Source: Pyrodictiaceae archaeon
GTDB lineage: Archaea; Thermoproteota; Thermoprotei_A; Sulfolobales; Pyrodictiaceae
DNA length: 64,000 nucleotides
Assembly (NCBI GenBank): GCA_027036135.1
Contig: JALVSY010000007.1
Span: 4,880-68,879, forward strand
Direction: 5' to 3'
In this document: piece after piece, positions 43,043 through 52,211 of the stretch
Numbering within the stretch: the stretch's first letter is position 1
Layout: every line of letters starts with the position of its first letter
Notes under the pieces: model-generated
Databases searched by the model: none
Told to the model about the DNA's origin: nothing
Seen by the model: the letters and a program-made list of their open reading frames with translations, nothing else
Translations under genes and position numbers: made by a program

Positions 43043-43391
43043 TCCCTCTCCGCAGCAAAGATATGCATTAGCCGAAGTAGTCGAGGAAGCTGCAACGCCT
43101 ACCCATGGCCCCTAGCCAGAGCCTCCGAAGAGCCCATAGCCCTTGGGCGCGTATTTCTCCATGTACCCTACATACCAGCTTATCCGGTTACCGCTGTTCC
43201 CGATACCACCCTTAGTGGCTAGGAGCATGCATGTAGAGCATACCCTCATTGAATCTCCACTGGTATAGAGGTGGGCCTCTTGTATCCCAGGGGTACACAA
43301 GGTAACACTTTCTCCTAGAAACAATGGATGCGATAACACCTAGGCACAGATAACGAGGTACCCTAGAGCCCCATGAATACAAAGAAATGCG
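43043..43391. other. Region without recognised gene
   Basis: Two minus-strand frames (43339-43112 and an overlapping one) are open but have unusual composition. One contains WYVGYMEKYAPKGYGLFGGSG-like sequence that may be the relic of a protein gene; not recognised. Confidence 0.3.
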
Positions 43392-43395
43392 GGAG

Positions 43396-44257
43396 GAGCC
43401 CACCCCTAACCACACAGAGAGACCCAAATCAAGCCCTGGAAGCCCCTCCCCAGGGAACCCCTTCTCTCGGGGAAGGCGGCCGGCCAACCCCGAGGGGCGG
43501 GCCCCCCGGGCCCGGAAAGAGAGCCACGCATCTGGGAACCCTTGTTCTCCCCCAAGCACCCAGAGAGACACGCCCCGGGAAACCAGGCGGCCACAGAGCC
43601 CCCGCCAGGCCAAGGAGCCCGGTTCCCAGCGCCGAAGAAGACACCAGGAGAGCCCCGAGCCCAGGGACACTGCCCAGGCCCCACGGGAAGAGACCCCTAA
43701 AGTAGGAGCCCGCCACAGCGGAGGCCAATGCCAGTCCCTAAGGCCCACCCTCTCCCACGGCACGGAGGGGCAGGCCCAGCAAGCCCTAGGAATCCCCGAG
43801 TCCCCCGGAGCACCCCAAGGAACCAGGGGCTACGGCGAACCAGCGGCCCCTGGGCCTCCCCGCGGCTAGAGCCCCAAGGCACCCTAGAAGGCACCAGGGA
43901 AGCGATGACCATCCCCAGCCGCCTCAGGGATGCGTGCCAACACCACCTCGGGCCCTGGGACATCTAGGCCAGCTGGCACAGCCCCAGCCCACGGGGTGGT
44001 AGCGGAGCAACCTCTCGTCGAAGATGCGCGTCCCATGGCCCCGGCCAAGGACCTCTACCCCAAGGCTTTCGCGGAGCCCTGGCAGCCTCCGCGATACGGC
44101 CTGGGCAGAGCCCCGTAGAGTCTCTCGGTGCCGCCAGAGACCCCCAGGGCCGAGACCTAGCGGCCCTGGAAACCTTGCTCCGTCGAGGAGAACCCCTCCC
44201 AAGCACTGCTGCCAAGAGGCGAACAGCTGTTATAAGCCCCTCATGCGGTTGCCGAAA
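43396..44257 (+). ncRNA. Candidate structured RNA, left arm of the inverted repeat
   Basis: GC-rich with strong local hairpins: CGCGGAG/CTCCGCG at 44070-44093 around a GGCAGCC loop, and CCAGGGCC/GGCCCTGG at 44144-44169. In the right arm the second hairpin position keeps pairing (GGCA/TGCC) although the bases differ, which is what conservation of an RNA fold would give. Strand is not known; plus is given only because it reads inward from the outer boundary. Confidence 0.35.
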
Positions 44258-44431
44258 AAGTCCCCGGCCCGAAGCGGCGCTCCCAAGGACCCGGCCCAGG
44301 AGGTGAATCCTCCCCGGGCACCCTCTAGGGATCCAAGGGGCTCTCCTATACACCGAGGCTCATGCGGCCTCGGCGGAGGCCCTCCGGGGTCCCTAGAGGG
44401 CTTGGTCCCTGAGGCGCCTTGGGCCAGGGGC

Positions 44432-45291
44432 TTTCGGCAACCGCGTACTAGTGGATTAGCTTCGGGGCCTAGCGCGGGAGGGTTCTCCTCAACGGAGCCG
44501 TGGCACATTGCTATCATATTATTGCCGGGAATCCCTGGTAGCACCGAGAGACTCCACAAGGCCCATGCCCAGGCCTCTAAGGCAGCGGGGGCTGCCGGGC
44601 CCTACTCGCCTTGGGGCAAGAGCCCTTGATCGGAGCCAGGGGCGCTTGTTCCTCGGCGAAGAGGTTGCTCCTCCCCCGGAGCCGGGGCTATGTCAGCCAG
44701 CCTGGTCTCGGGGCTTCGAGGGTGAGCTGACACGCGCCCCCTGAGACGGCGGGGATGGTCCCTGGGTGCCTCCTTGGGGTGCCCTGGAGCACCTAGCCGC
44801 AGAGGGAGACATAGAGGGCCTAGCTAGCCCGCCGTTAAGCCCCTGGTCCCTGGGGTGCTTTCCCGGGGGTCCTCGGAGGAATCCCTGGCTCGCTGGGCCC
44901 CCTTGGTTCCTCCGCGCCGTGGGATGCTGATTGGTGGGCTTGGGCCCGGCTTGGTCTCCATGCCGTGGCGGGTCCCGGTGCCCTCCCCGCGGAGGCCTCT
45001 CTTGGTTCCTGGGTCTCGGGGCTCTCCTGGTGCTCTCGGCGCTGGCTAGGCACTGTGCTCCCTGGCCTAGCAAGGGCCTGTAACCAACCTGGTTTTCCTC
45101 GGAGCGCGTCTCTCTGGGTGCATCACCCCCGTGCGTGGCTCTCTTTGAGGATCCTCAGGGCCCACCCTCCCCGCGGGACTCTTCCTTCCCCGAGAGGGGG
45201 TCCCGGGGCGGGCGGGGTCCAGGGCTCCCTGCTCCCAGGAGGCAGGCTGGCTCCTCCTGGGAGAGGGGCTGTGTGGCTAGGGGTGGGCTCC
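44432..45291 (-). ncRNA. Candidate structured RNA, right arm of the inverted repeat
   Basis: Inverted second copy. Hairpins include GGCAGC/GCTGCC at 44581-44596 and GGCA/TGCC at 44502-44526. Read inward on the minus strand, the outer flank has CTCTTAAAGC about 40 nt before the conserved block, a possible TATA box (near 45330). The left arm lacks an equally good one. Confidence 0.33.
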
Positions 45292-45506
45292 CCTTTAGGC
45301 CTCCTTTCTACTGTTTTGATAGTGCTTTAAGAGTTAGGGGGTATGAGGAGTGCTGGGTTCTCTCGCGGTTTCTTGGTGCGCGACGTGCCCGGTGGTGTAG
45401 GGGTGGTGCGGGGAGAAGGAGTGCTATGTACGGAGGGGCTTCGGGGCGCGGTGTTGCTTCCTGGTTCGAGGGGAGCATTGTTTCCCTGTCTTGGCTCCCC
45501 GTGGGG

Positions 45507-45896
45507 CTAGGTGAGGGCTTTTCCTGTCTCCTGCCTCATGTGCGGGGGTGCTCCGTCGTGGCCGTCTAGGTGTCTGCGTAGATAATCTGCTACCTCTTTT
45601 ACCTCGTCTAGGCTCACTGTGAAGAAGTACTTGTTCTCGATGTAGAGCGTGGCGGCCTCGCGAGTAGTGTCTACTAGTTGGTCTAGGCACTCGTCGCTCT
45701 CTAGGCACTCCTTTATAGCTTCCAGGCCTAGCTCGGAGGCCACGAAGCTATAGGTCTCCATCACTGCTAGCTCCATGCCCACGAGTGCTAGGAGTTCCTC
45801 CCCCAGCTCCTCTTCCTCGACGCAGAGGTCCCCAGCCTCCCTGCACACTAGGCTCGCTACTAGCCTCGGCGAGTACCTACCCAGTGGCTCCACCAT
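45507..45896 (-). CDS. Hypothetical protein, paralogue of 28070-28496
   Basis: 129 aa: EPLGRYSPRLVASLVCREAG, LVGMELAVMETYSFVASELG, AIKECLESDECLDQLVDTTR, YIENKYFFTVSLDEVKEVAD. Same layout and paired Cys as the gene at 28 kb (there LASELAILETYDFLS-like, CLEDDKCLETLLDT, YFFSLDKEELER). Acidic and helical; function unknown. Intact start ATG or GTG at 45896. Confidence 0.65.
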   Translation of the reverse strand: MVEPLGRYSPRLVASLVCREAGDLCVEEEELGEELLALVGMELAVMETYSFVASELGLEAIKECLESDECLDQLVDTTREAATLYIENKYFFTVSLDEVKEVADYLRRHLDGHDGAPPHMRQETGKALT

Positions 45897-46220
45897 ACCC
45901 GGTTACACCCTCTGGAGTAGCCGCTCCCCAGGTAATACTTCTCGTAGTGCTATGTGATACGGTTTCTGGTTCGCTTCCCTATACACTACTCTACTTTATT
46001 GTTTGCCACGCCCCTACCAAGGACATCACCCAGAAGCACTCATCAACCCGAATCCAGGCACTATGCCCGGGTTTACGCCATGCAGAGATACTTCCTAACC
46101 ACGTATTTACTCCATGCACAGAGCCGTAGATGTCTCAGCGTCTCTGAAGACGTCGTCTCCTAGGACGAAAACCATTCATAAATGTGCTTGTTGGGTTCTC
46201 TAAGGGCTGGTTTTTCTCTC
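45897..46220. other. Gene-free region
   Basis: No frame accepted. It separates the start of the minus-strand gene at 45896 from the end of the VapC gene at 46221. Nothing recognised beyond ordinary AT-rich stretches. Confidence 0.35.
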
Positions 46221-46664
46221 CTAGCGTATGAGTAGGTTGCTTGTGTCTAGGCCCTTTGTCTCTAGGAACTCTACTAGTTTCCTATCGCGTGTGACTAGGA
46301 TCGCGTCTTCGTGGAGGGCTGTAGCGTAGAGTATACAGTCAAAGATATCGGGGTGCCCAAGTGCCTTCAGCTTAATCGCGGTCTTGATGTGCTCTATACG
46401 GGGCTGTATAAGCCCCACATCAACTTCTAGGAGTAATGCGATCAAGGCCTCGGACGCGGGCTCGGGTACCTCGCGGAGCCCTTGCTTCATCATCTCCTTT
46501 GCTATCTTTGCTGCGAGTTCGGGTAGGAGCAGGATAGGGTAATAGATATCTGCGCCTAGCTCTTCTCTTAGCCTGGCTACGTCCCTGGCTTCTAGTCCTT
46601 GTACCTTTATACCGAAGAATGGTAAAAGATAAGTGGTATCGATAACGGCCTTTCTTCTCTGCAA
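46221..46664 (-). CDS. vapC: VapC toxin (PIN ribonuclease)
   Basis: 147 aa with AVIDTTYLLPFFGI (Asp9), LLLPELAAKIAKEM (Glu near 50), GHPDIFDCILYATAL (Asp near 109) and AILVTRDRKLVEFL (Asp near 127). Complete PIN active site. Three nt behind its AbrB-type antitoxin. Start ATG 46664. Confidence 0.88.
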   Translation of the reverse strand: MQRRKAVIDTTYLLPFFGIKVQGLEARDVARLREELGADIYYPILLLPELAAKIAKEMMKQGLREVPEPASEALIALLLEVDVGLIQPRIEHIKTAIKLKALGHPDIFDCILYATALHEDAILVTRDRKLVEFLETKGLDTSNLLIR

Positions 46665-46667
46665 GGC

Positions 46668-46904
46668 CTACTGGTCCTCCTCGCTTATCCTGGTAAGTTC
46701 CTCGCTCTCCTCCTCGAACTCCTCCACGGTTGTCTCAGCCCAGTAGCTCCTCTCCTTGAATAGGCGGGGGAGGGGGCGAAGCACTAGCTCGTTTCCACGG
46801 ATGCTAAGTAATAGTCTGTCGCCTTCGCGTAGCCCTAATTTCTCAACAATCTCCTTTGGGAGATAAAGCGCATATTTCCGGCCAACCCGGATAACCAGGC
46901 TCAA
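46668..46904 (-). CDS. vapB: AbrB/MazE-type antitoxin
   Basis: 78 aa: swapped-hairpin domain VIRVGRKYALYLPKEIVEKLGLREGD (residues 4-29), then GNELVLRPLP and an acidic tail FEEESEELTRISEEDQ that would bind VapC. Confidence 0.87.
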   Translation of the reverse strand: MSLVIRVGRKYALYLPKEIVEKLGLREGDRLLLSIRGNELVLRPLPRLFKERSYWAETTVEEFEEESEELTRISEEDQ

Positions 46905-47117
46905 CCCGGCAGCCCAACTAGTTACCTAGTAGACAAGGATACAGATATACTATGTTGCGCACTCGGAAACTAGTACGCGAAATGCACGAATAAGTCACGA
47001 GCAATTAACTAGAGGTAAGGAATAGAGACGCCTCAAGCCAATACAGCTTGCAGCCCAGGAGGCCTTGTAATTAACCGTGGTTTATATTGTATAGATTACC
47101 GGGGTGCTGGGTTCTCC

Positions 47118-48149
47118 TTGACTAAGCCTAGGCCCGGTGTCCTCGAGTCCCTGTTCACCCTGCTCAGTTCGCGGGACCCGAGCGTGGTTGTTGGCCCGGG
47201 TATCGGGGAGGATGCCGCGGTCATAGAGCTTGACGAGGCCCGTGTCCTTGTTACCCACGTTGACCCGGTTACCGGGGCCTCCAGGCTCCTCGGATGGCTG
47301 GGAGTCCATGTAGCCGCTAACGATGTCGCTGCTACTGGTGCTCGTCCCCGCTGGCTCCTCGTAACCCTGCTGGTGCCTAGCGGCTCGGGCCCCGAGGCAA
47401 TAGAGGCTGTTATGCGTGACGCGGCCCGCGCAGCCAGGGAGCTCGGGGCAAGCATTGTCGGTGGCCACACGGAGTACGCTCCTGGGGTGGAGAAGCCAGT
47501 GATAGTCGTGACAGCCATTGGTGTAGCGGGGAGGGACTCCTTTGTAGCGACGCGTGGCGCGAGGCCCGGTGACGCAGTGGTACTGACCAAGTACGCAGCG
47601 ATGGAGGCAGCCGCTGTGCTCGCGACTGATTACGCAGAGGAGCTCCGGAGAAGGGGAGTCGGCGAGGAGGTGCTACGGGAAGCTGCTAGGCTACAGGAGA
47701 TGGTGAGCGTGGTGCCGGAGGCACTACTACTCTCTGAGAGCAAGCTAGCAAGCTCTATGCATGACCCGACCGAGGGAGGAGTACTCGGGGGCGCAGCAGA
47801 GATAGCCTATGCCTCGGGGACCACGATAAGGCTCTATGAGGAAAAGATACCCCTGCACCCAGCCGCCAAGGAAGTCCTAGAGGCGATGAGTCTGGACCCG
47901 CTGCGCTCCCTTAGCTCCGGGGCACTCCTAGCAACAATTCCGCGGGCAAAGCTAGGAGAAGCCCTCATGAGGCTAGAGGATATCGGGGTAAGAGCCACAG
48001 TCATAGGCGAGGTGATAGAGTACAACGGTTACCTAGTAGAGCTGCACCGTGTCAACGGCGTAGTTGAGACCCTGGAGGAGCCCTATGTAGAGGACGAGGT
48101 CATGAAGCTCTGGGAGAAGAGAGGTGGGCAAGAAGATAAGGCTAAGTAG
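47118..48149 (+). CDS. AIR synthase/HypE-related protein
   Basis: 343 aa of the PurM/HypE/SelD superfamily: IGEDAAVIELDEARVLVTHVDPVTG (nucleotide and metal loop), AANDVAATGARPRWLLVTLL, GHTEYAPGV and SMHDPTEGGVLGGAAEIA. These motifs bind ATP and substrate. It lacks the C-terminal Cys of HypE, so hydrogenase maturation is not implied. Close relatives in Crenarchaea are annotated only as AIR synthase-related. Start TTG 47118 (TTG ACT AAG CCT). Confidence 0.85.
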   Translation: MTKPRPGVLESLFTLLSSRDPSVVVGPGIGEDAAVIELDEARVLVTHVDPVTGASRLLGWLGVHVAANDVAATGARPRWLLVTLLVPSGSGPEAIEAVMRDAARAARELGASIVGGHTEYAPGVEKPVIVVTAIGVAGRDSFVATRGARPGDAVVLTKYAAMEAAAVLATDYAEELRRRGVGEEVLREAARLQEMVSVVPEALLLSESKLASSMHDPTEGGVLGGAAEIAYASGTTIRLYEEKIPLHPAAKEVLEAMSLDPLRSLSSGALLATIPRAKLGEALMRLEDIGVRATVIGEVIEYNGYLVELHRVNGVVETLEEPYVEDEVMKLWEKRGGQEDKAK

Positions 48150-48384
48150 CCCGATAAACACGATATATCAATCGAGCAGGGGCAGCGACTAGTAGGGATC
48201 ACGGTGCTAGGGATTGTAAGCGATTACTGAAGCCCCCTAGGCTAAAGTAACTCTATTCGAATCTCAGCGTTAATTTCTCGGACAAGCCTCTTAATTAACA
48301 TGAGACTAGGATAGCTTTGCCTACACCTCTCTTAACCAGGTACTCGGAGAAGCGGATTCTTACCAGGAAGAGAACTATGGGGAT

Positions 48385-49050
48385 CTAGGTGCTTAGCTTC
48401 TCTACTAGTTCTTGTAGTTTTTTCTTCGCGTTTCCTAGTACTGGGTCTCCGTGGCTTGGTAGGAGGTGCTTGAAGCTGTAGCCTAGTAGGCTTCTTATCG
48501 ACTCCCTGTTCCTATCGGGGTCCATGGAGTAGTGCCTGGGGATTTCGTGGAGTTCTCCGTTCTTCTCGTATACGAGGTCTCCGGTGAACAATGCCTCTCT
48601 CCCGGGGTCTAGTAGCGCTATGTGGCCGGGTGTGTGCCCCGGGGTGTGTATCACTAGTAGACCCTTGACCGTGGAGTTGTGCTCGAGGAGGATATCTGGC
48701 CTGATACCCGTTGCTCTCTCGATGAGCGGTGCCTCGTCGCGATGAGCTGCTACTCGTGCCCCAGTGGCTTCTCTTATCCTCTGGAGCCCGTCTACGTGGT
48801 CGTAGTGGTGATGAGTAATGATTACCAGCTCTACGCTGCTCGGGCTAATCCCTGTTCTCTCGAGGTATCTTAGCACGGGGTCACCGTTGATACCGGCATC
48901 TATTAGTACGAGGGAGCCCTGTGTCTCCACGAGATAGGTGTTCACGAACTCGTCTCTAACAAGGTGGACTCCGGGAAGGACTTGCACACCAAGACCCCCG
49001 GCAAGGAATAAAGATGAGTAGTCCCTTGTCTCTTCTTCGCCGCTTCTCAT
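48385..49050 (-). CDS. Metallo-beta-lactamase-fold hydrolase at the end of the his operon
   Basis: 221 aa. Metal ligands are all present: THHHYDHVDG (HxHxDH), PGHTPGHIALL, FTGDLV and LLPSHGDP. The fold is of the glyoxalase-II-like group; substrate not known. Start overlaps the hisI stop by 4 nt, so it is translationally coupled to histidine biosynthesis. No histidinol-phosphate phosphatase (HAD, PHP or IMPase type) is seen in the window. Confidence 0.88.
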   Translation of the reverse strand: MRSGEEETRDYSSLFLAGGLGVQVLPGVHLVRDEFVNTYLVETQGSLVLIDAGINGDPVLRYLERTGISPSSVELVIITHHHYDHVDGLQRIREATGARVAAHRDEAPLIERATGIRPDILLEHNSTVKGLLVIHTPGHTPGHIALLDPGREALFTGDLVYEKNGELHEIPRHYSMDPDRNRESIRSLLGYSFKHLLPSHGDPVLGNAKKKLQELVEKLST

Positions 49051-50054
49051 TGCCCCGGGTTTTGTATCATTGTCTCTATTGTTGCTTTTCTTCCCTCTAG
49101 CTTGCCTCTTCCCTCTAGGCGGAGCACTGCTCTGTCTCCCTGCCTCTCTACGTAGAGGTCTACTACGCGTATTGGCTCGTGGCCTAGTTCTCGTAGCCTC
49201 TCTACGCCGCGGTACTGTGGCTTGGCGAGCGCCGCTGCCACTGCTACTACTTCGTAGCCGTTCTCCTCGAGTAGCTTTGTTAGTGCTATAGCGGTGCCCC
49301 CGGTCGAGACAGTGTCGTCAACTATCGCTATCCTCTTATATTTCTCTGTGAGCCCGTATACATGGTATTCTCCCTCCTCGTAGCCCGAGGCATAGCTAGC
49401 TACTAGTCCCGGGGCCTCGTATCTCCTCTTGCGCACAATTATCATTGGTGCTACTAGTTGCTGTGCTACCAGGGTTCCTAGGGGTAGGCCTAGGGCCTCG
49501 GGTACTAGTACTGCGTCTGGCTCTAGGGGCTCTAGCTCCTCTGCCAAGTAGTCTGCAAGGAGTTGTAGGAGGAGGGGCTCTATTACCGGTATGTCATCGG
49601 TTACTGGGTTAATTACGTAGAGGTACTCGCTTAGCCCAGCATACCCCTTCCTCGGCACCACGACGGCTTCCTGGAACGCCTTGACTAGGAGGCGCCATAG
49701 CTCCTCGTCTCGTGCATCGGCCACGGGGTTGTGGAAGCACCTCTTAGCACCGGTGTGGCAGACGGGGCCGCTGGGCAATCCCTCGTAGATCAGGGCGTCT
49801 AGGTCGCAGTCAGCTATGACGCGTAGCACCCGTATCTTGTTCCCGCTCGTCTCCCCCTTCATCCATAGCCTTTTCCTGCTCCGTGAATAGAACCATGCAT
49901 AGCCGGTCTCTAGGGTTTTCTTCACGGCTTCGCGGTTAGCGTAGGCCTGCATGAGGGGCTTCTTGGAGACAGCGTCCACGACTACTACGGGTACTAGGCC
50001 CCCCATCTTCCCATAGTCTATCTCGTCGGGGCTCCTTATCTCCCTCAGGGCCAT
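49047..50054 (-). CDS. hisI: HisI phosphoribosyl-AMP cyclohydrolase fused to a phosphoribosyltransferase domain
   Basis: 335 aa. Residues 1-115 are HisI: MQAYANREAVKKTLETGYAW, WMKGETSGN, and the zinc Cys residues 83, 99 and 106 in DCDLDA, GPVCHTG and KRCF. Residues about 130-320 form a type I phosphoribosyltransferase domain with the PRPP loop IVDDTVSTGGTA at 244-255 and the flexible hood VPEALGLPLG near 184-193. This domain is close in pattern to the GfcR-like protein at 60805. HisI opens the ring of PR-AMP (third step); the added domain could bind PRPP or a nucleotide as regulator, or make PRPP-linked products. HisE is separate. Confidence 0.9.
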   Translation of the reverse strand: MALREIRSPDEIDYGKMGGLVPVVVVDAVSKKPLMQAYANREAVKKTLETGYAWFYSRSRKRLWMKGETSGNKIRVLRVIADCDLDALIYEGLPSGPVCHTGAKRCFHNPVADARDEELWRLLVKAFQEAVVVPRKGYAGLSEYLYVINPVTDDIPVIEPLLLQLLADYLAEELEPLEPDAVLVPEALGLPLGTLVAQQLVAPMIIVRKRRYEAPGLVASYASGYEEGEYHVYGLTEKYKRIAIVDDTVSTGGTAIALTKLLEENGYEVVAVAAALAKPQYRGVERLRELGHEPIRVVDLYVERQGDRAVLRLEGRGKLEGRKATIETMIQNPGQ

Positions 50055-50064
50055 GACGCCTGGT

Positions 50065-50670
50065 TCACCTCTTTACGAGCCTAACGAAGTTGCCTAGGAC
50101 GCGGGAGCCGTGCCTACCGCTCCTCTCGGGGTGAAACTGTGTACCATAGAGGGGTGGCTCCTCGACCACGGCTGCGAAGTCCTCGCCATAACTAGCTATG
50201 GCGCGGACCCATGGTGCCTCGGTGTTCTTGTAGGCGTAGCTGTGCACGAAGTACATATAGGTGTTATCAGGTACTCCTTCCAGTAGCTCGCTCTCCCCGG
50301 TTATCCTTATCCGTGTCCAGCCTATATGGGGCAGCTTGGGCGCCTCGAGTCTCTCTACTCTGCCCCTTAGTAGTCCTAGGCCTTTGCCGCCTTCCTCGCT
50401 CTCCTCGAAGAAGAGCTGCATCCCGAGACAAATCCCGAGGACGGGCACCCCGTTCTCGAGCAACTTGGCTAGCTCTTCTCGCTCCCCGAGTATTCTCCGC
50501 GAGGCGGCGGGGTAGGCGCCCACGCCGGGGAAGACGAGTGCATCGATATTACTCCTCGCCGCCTCTCCTAGGCTGCTAACCACTACTGGGCTAGCTCCCT
50601 GCCTCTCCAGCCCTGCTCTCACACTATAGATGTTGCCGACACCATACTTGACAATAGCTATCCTCGTCAC
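50065..50670 (-). CDS. hisH: HisH, glutamine amidotransferase subunit of IGP synthase
   Basis: 201 aa: IAIVKYGVGNIYSVRAGLER, catalytic Cys in VLGICLGMQLFFEES, and His/Glu in GTQFHPERSG. Supplies ammonia to HisF. Overlaps hisE by 4 nt. Confidence 0.95.
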   Translation of the reverse strand: MTRIAIVKYGVGNIYSVRAGLERQGASPVVVSSLGEAARSNIDALVFPGVGAYPAASRRILGEREELAKLLENGVPVLGICLGMQLFFEESEEGGKGLGLLRGRVERLEAPKLPHIGWTRIRITGESELLEGVPDNTYMYFVHSYAYKNTEAPWVRAIASYGEDFAAVVEEPPLYGTQFHPERSGRHGSRVLGNFVRLVKR

Positions 50671-50963
50671 TTCCTCCCCCTCCTACGCCTCTCCAGCTCC
50701 TCTGCCACGTCGCGAGTACTAACACCGCTCATTGCTAGGAGAACTACGAGGTGATAGAGAAGGTCAGCGGCCTCCCTTACAACGCCCTCCCTATTACCCT
50801 GGAGAGCCTCGACCATTGTCTCCACGGCTTCCTCGCCTAGCTTGCGCGCAGCATAGCCTATGCCTCGCCTCGCTATCTCAGCGGTGTAGCTCTTCTCGGG
50901 CATCTCCCTGAGCCTCTCCAAGACCAGCTCGTATAGCTCGTCTAGGAACCCGAGACCCGTCAA
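50667..50963 (-). CDS. hisE: HisE, phosphoribosyl-ATP pyrophosphatase
   Basis: 98 aa: KSYTAEIARRGIGYAARKLGEEAVE (ExxE with KLGEEAVE) and EAADLLYHLVVLLA with the metal Glu/Asp. MazG-like fold; second step of histidine synthesis. Confidence 0.94.
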   Translation of the reverse strand: MTGLGFLDELYELVLERLREMPEKSYTAEIARRGIGYAARKLGEEAVETMVEALQGNREGVVREAADLLYHLVVLLAMSGVSTRDVAEELERRRRGRK

Positions 50964-50975
50964 GCCCCTCTCCCC

Positions 50976-52211
50976 CTAGCTCTTCCTAGCCTCTAGGCTC
51001 ATAGCGTGGTACCGGAAGCCCTCTAGCCTAGCAAGAACGATTGCCGCCTCCAACGCCTCGGGGTCCGTGTCGCTGACCACTGGTACTGGTTTGAGGAAGT
51101 CGTAGACGCTTAGCCCTCCACGCCACCTAGCCGCCCTGCCTGTCGGCAGTACGTGGCTTGGGCCAGCACTATAGTCCATATAGGCCACGGGCTCTCCGAG
51201 GGACACTGCGCCAGCATTAACTATCCTCCCTAGTATCTCGCGGGGCTCATCAGCGACTATCTCTAGGTGCTCGGGCGCGTACTCGTTAACAATAGCTATC
51301 GCTTGCTCCATGTTCTCCGCCACCACTATGGCCACGACGCCCATGTTCTCGTCGCGTACGGGCTCGGAGACGAGGCCCCTGACCTGGGACGCTAGCCTCG
51401 TTGAATCGGTAACGAGGAGAGCGGTCGAGAACGCGCCGTGCTCGGCCTGGGCTAGGAGGTCCAGGGCAACCAGCCTCGGGTCGGCGGAGTCATCGGCTAG
51501 TACTGCTATCTCGCTAGGCCCAGCAACCATGTCTATGCCGGTGTCCCTCGCTACTAGGAGCTTAGCAGCCTCCACGTAGGGGCTCCCTGGGCCAACTATC
51601 TTGTCTACGCGGGGCACGGGGGTAGCGCCATAAGCCATTGCCGCGACTGCCTGCGCGCCACCAATAGCTACTAGTGTATCGATGCCCGCGACGGCGGCAG
51701 CTGCCTCGATTAATGGGTGAGCCATGAAGCCTTCTCCCCGATACGGTGGAGAAGCAGCAACGATTAGCTCGGAGCCAACTACGCGCGCAGGGATAGCGGT
51801 CATGAGCAGCGTCGAGGGATAAGGCTTGGCACCCGCCGGGACATAGACGCCTACACGCCTCACCGGTCTCCACACAACACCTAGGCCATTGACCCATGTA
51901 TTGCGGGGCATTATCGCTTCGTGGAACCTCCTTATCCTCTCAGCGCTCGTCTCGAGAGCCCACCTAGCCTCGTCCCCTACCTCGCGGAGGGCCTCCTCGA
52001 GCTCTTCTCGTGGAACCCTTGGGTCGTCGAAGCCCTTGCCATCGAAGCGCTCAGAGAACCTCTTAGCAGCGGGGTAGCCCTCCTCACGTATACTCTTGAC
52101 AACGGGCTCAACGCGCTTAATGAACTCCTCTATGTCGTAGGGCCTCTTAAGCCCCTCCACTACCTCCTCGACACCGCGTCCACGGGCATCAATCTCCACG
52201 AGCTTACCCAT
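50976..52211 (-). CDS. hisD: HisD, histidinol dehydrogenase
   Basis: 411 aa with [73 protein letters not shown] and the zinc residues of the final part ([13 protein letters not shown]). Last two steps of the pathway. A few nt from hisE; overlaps hisF by 8 nt. Confidence 0.95.
   Translation of the reverse strand: MGKLVEIDARGRGVEEVVEGLKRPYDIEEFIKRVEPVVKSIREEGYPAAKRFSERFDGKGFDDPRVPREELEEALREVGDEARWALETSAERIRRFHEAIMPRNTWVNGLGVVWRPVRRVGVYVPAGAKPYPSTLLMTAIPARVVGSELIVAASPPYRGEGFMAHPLIEAAAAVAGIDTLVAIGGAQAVAAMAYGATPVPRVDKIVGPGSPYVEAAKLLVARDTGIDMVAGPSEIAVLADDSADPRLVALDLLAQAEHGAFSTALLVTDSTRLASQVRGLVSEPVRDENMGVVAIVVAENMEQAIAIVNEYAPEHLEIVADEPREILGRIVNAGAVSLGEPVAYMDYSAGPSHVLPTGRAARWRGGLSVYDFLKPVPVVSDTDPEALEAAIVLARLEGFRYHAMSLEARKS

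Larger units (their letters stand above)
43392..45296. repeat. GC-rich 1.9-kb imperfect inverted repeat
   Basis: The left half (about 43392-44300) and the right half (about 44380-45296) are imperfect reverse complements along their length. Matched blocks: 43396-43418 with 45269-45291 (one mismatch in 23), 43516-43530 with 45132-45146 (exact), 43643-43659 with 45015-45031 (exact), 44118-44131 with 44541-44554 (exact) and 44245-44257 with 44432-44444 (exact). Left plus right coordinates sum to about 88,660-88,690 in every case, so the arms are collinear about a centre near 44,337. Between blocks the arms have diverged with indels. All long frames here are Pro/Arg/Gly/Ser-rich and differ between arms, so coding is unlikely. 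Confidence 0.9.

Noticed and set aside
43392-45296. rRNA or RNase P RNA as explanation for the GC-rich repeat
   Set aside because: None of the universal small- or large-subunit rRNA motifs nor RNase P conserved segments were found by eye, and rRNA would not occur as inverted half-diverged arms of 0.9 kb.
43387-45330. Several long open frames (up to 200 codons) on both strands in the GC-rich region
   Set aside because: They overlap in many frames, are Pro/Arg/Gly/Ser-rich, have no domain pattern and are not shared between the two arms of the inverted repeat. High GC makes stops rare.
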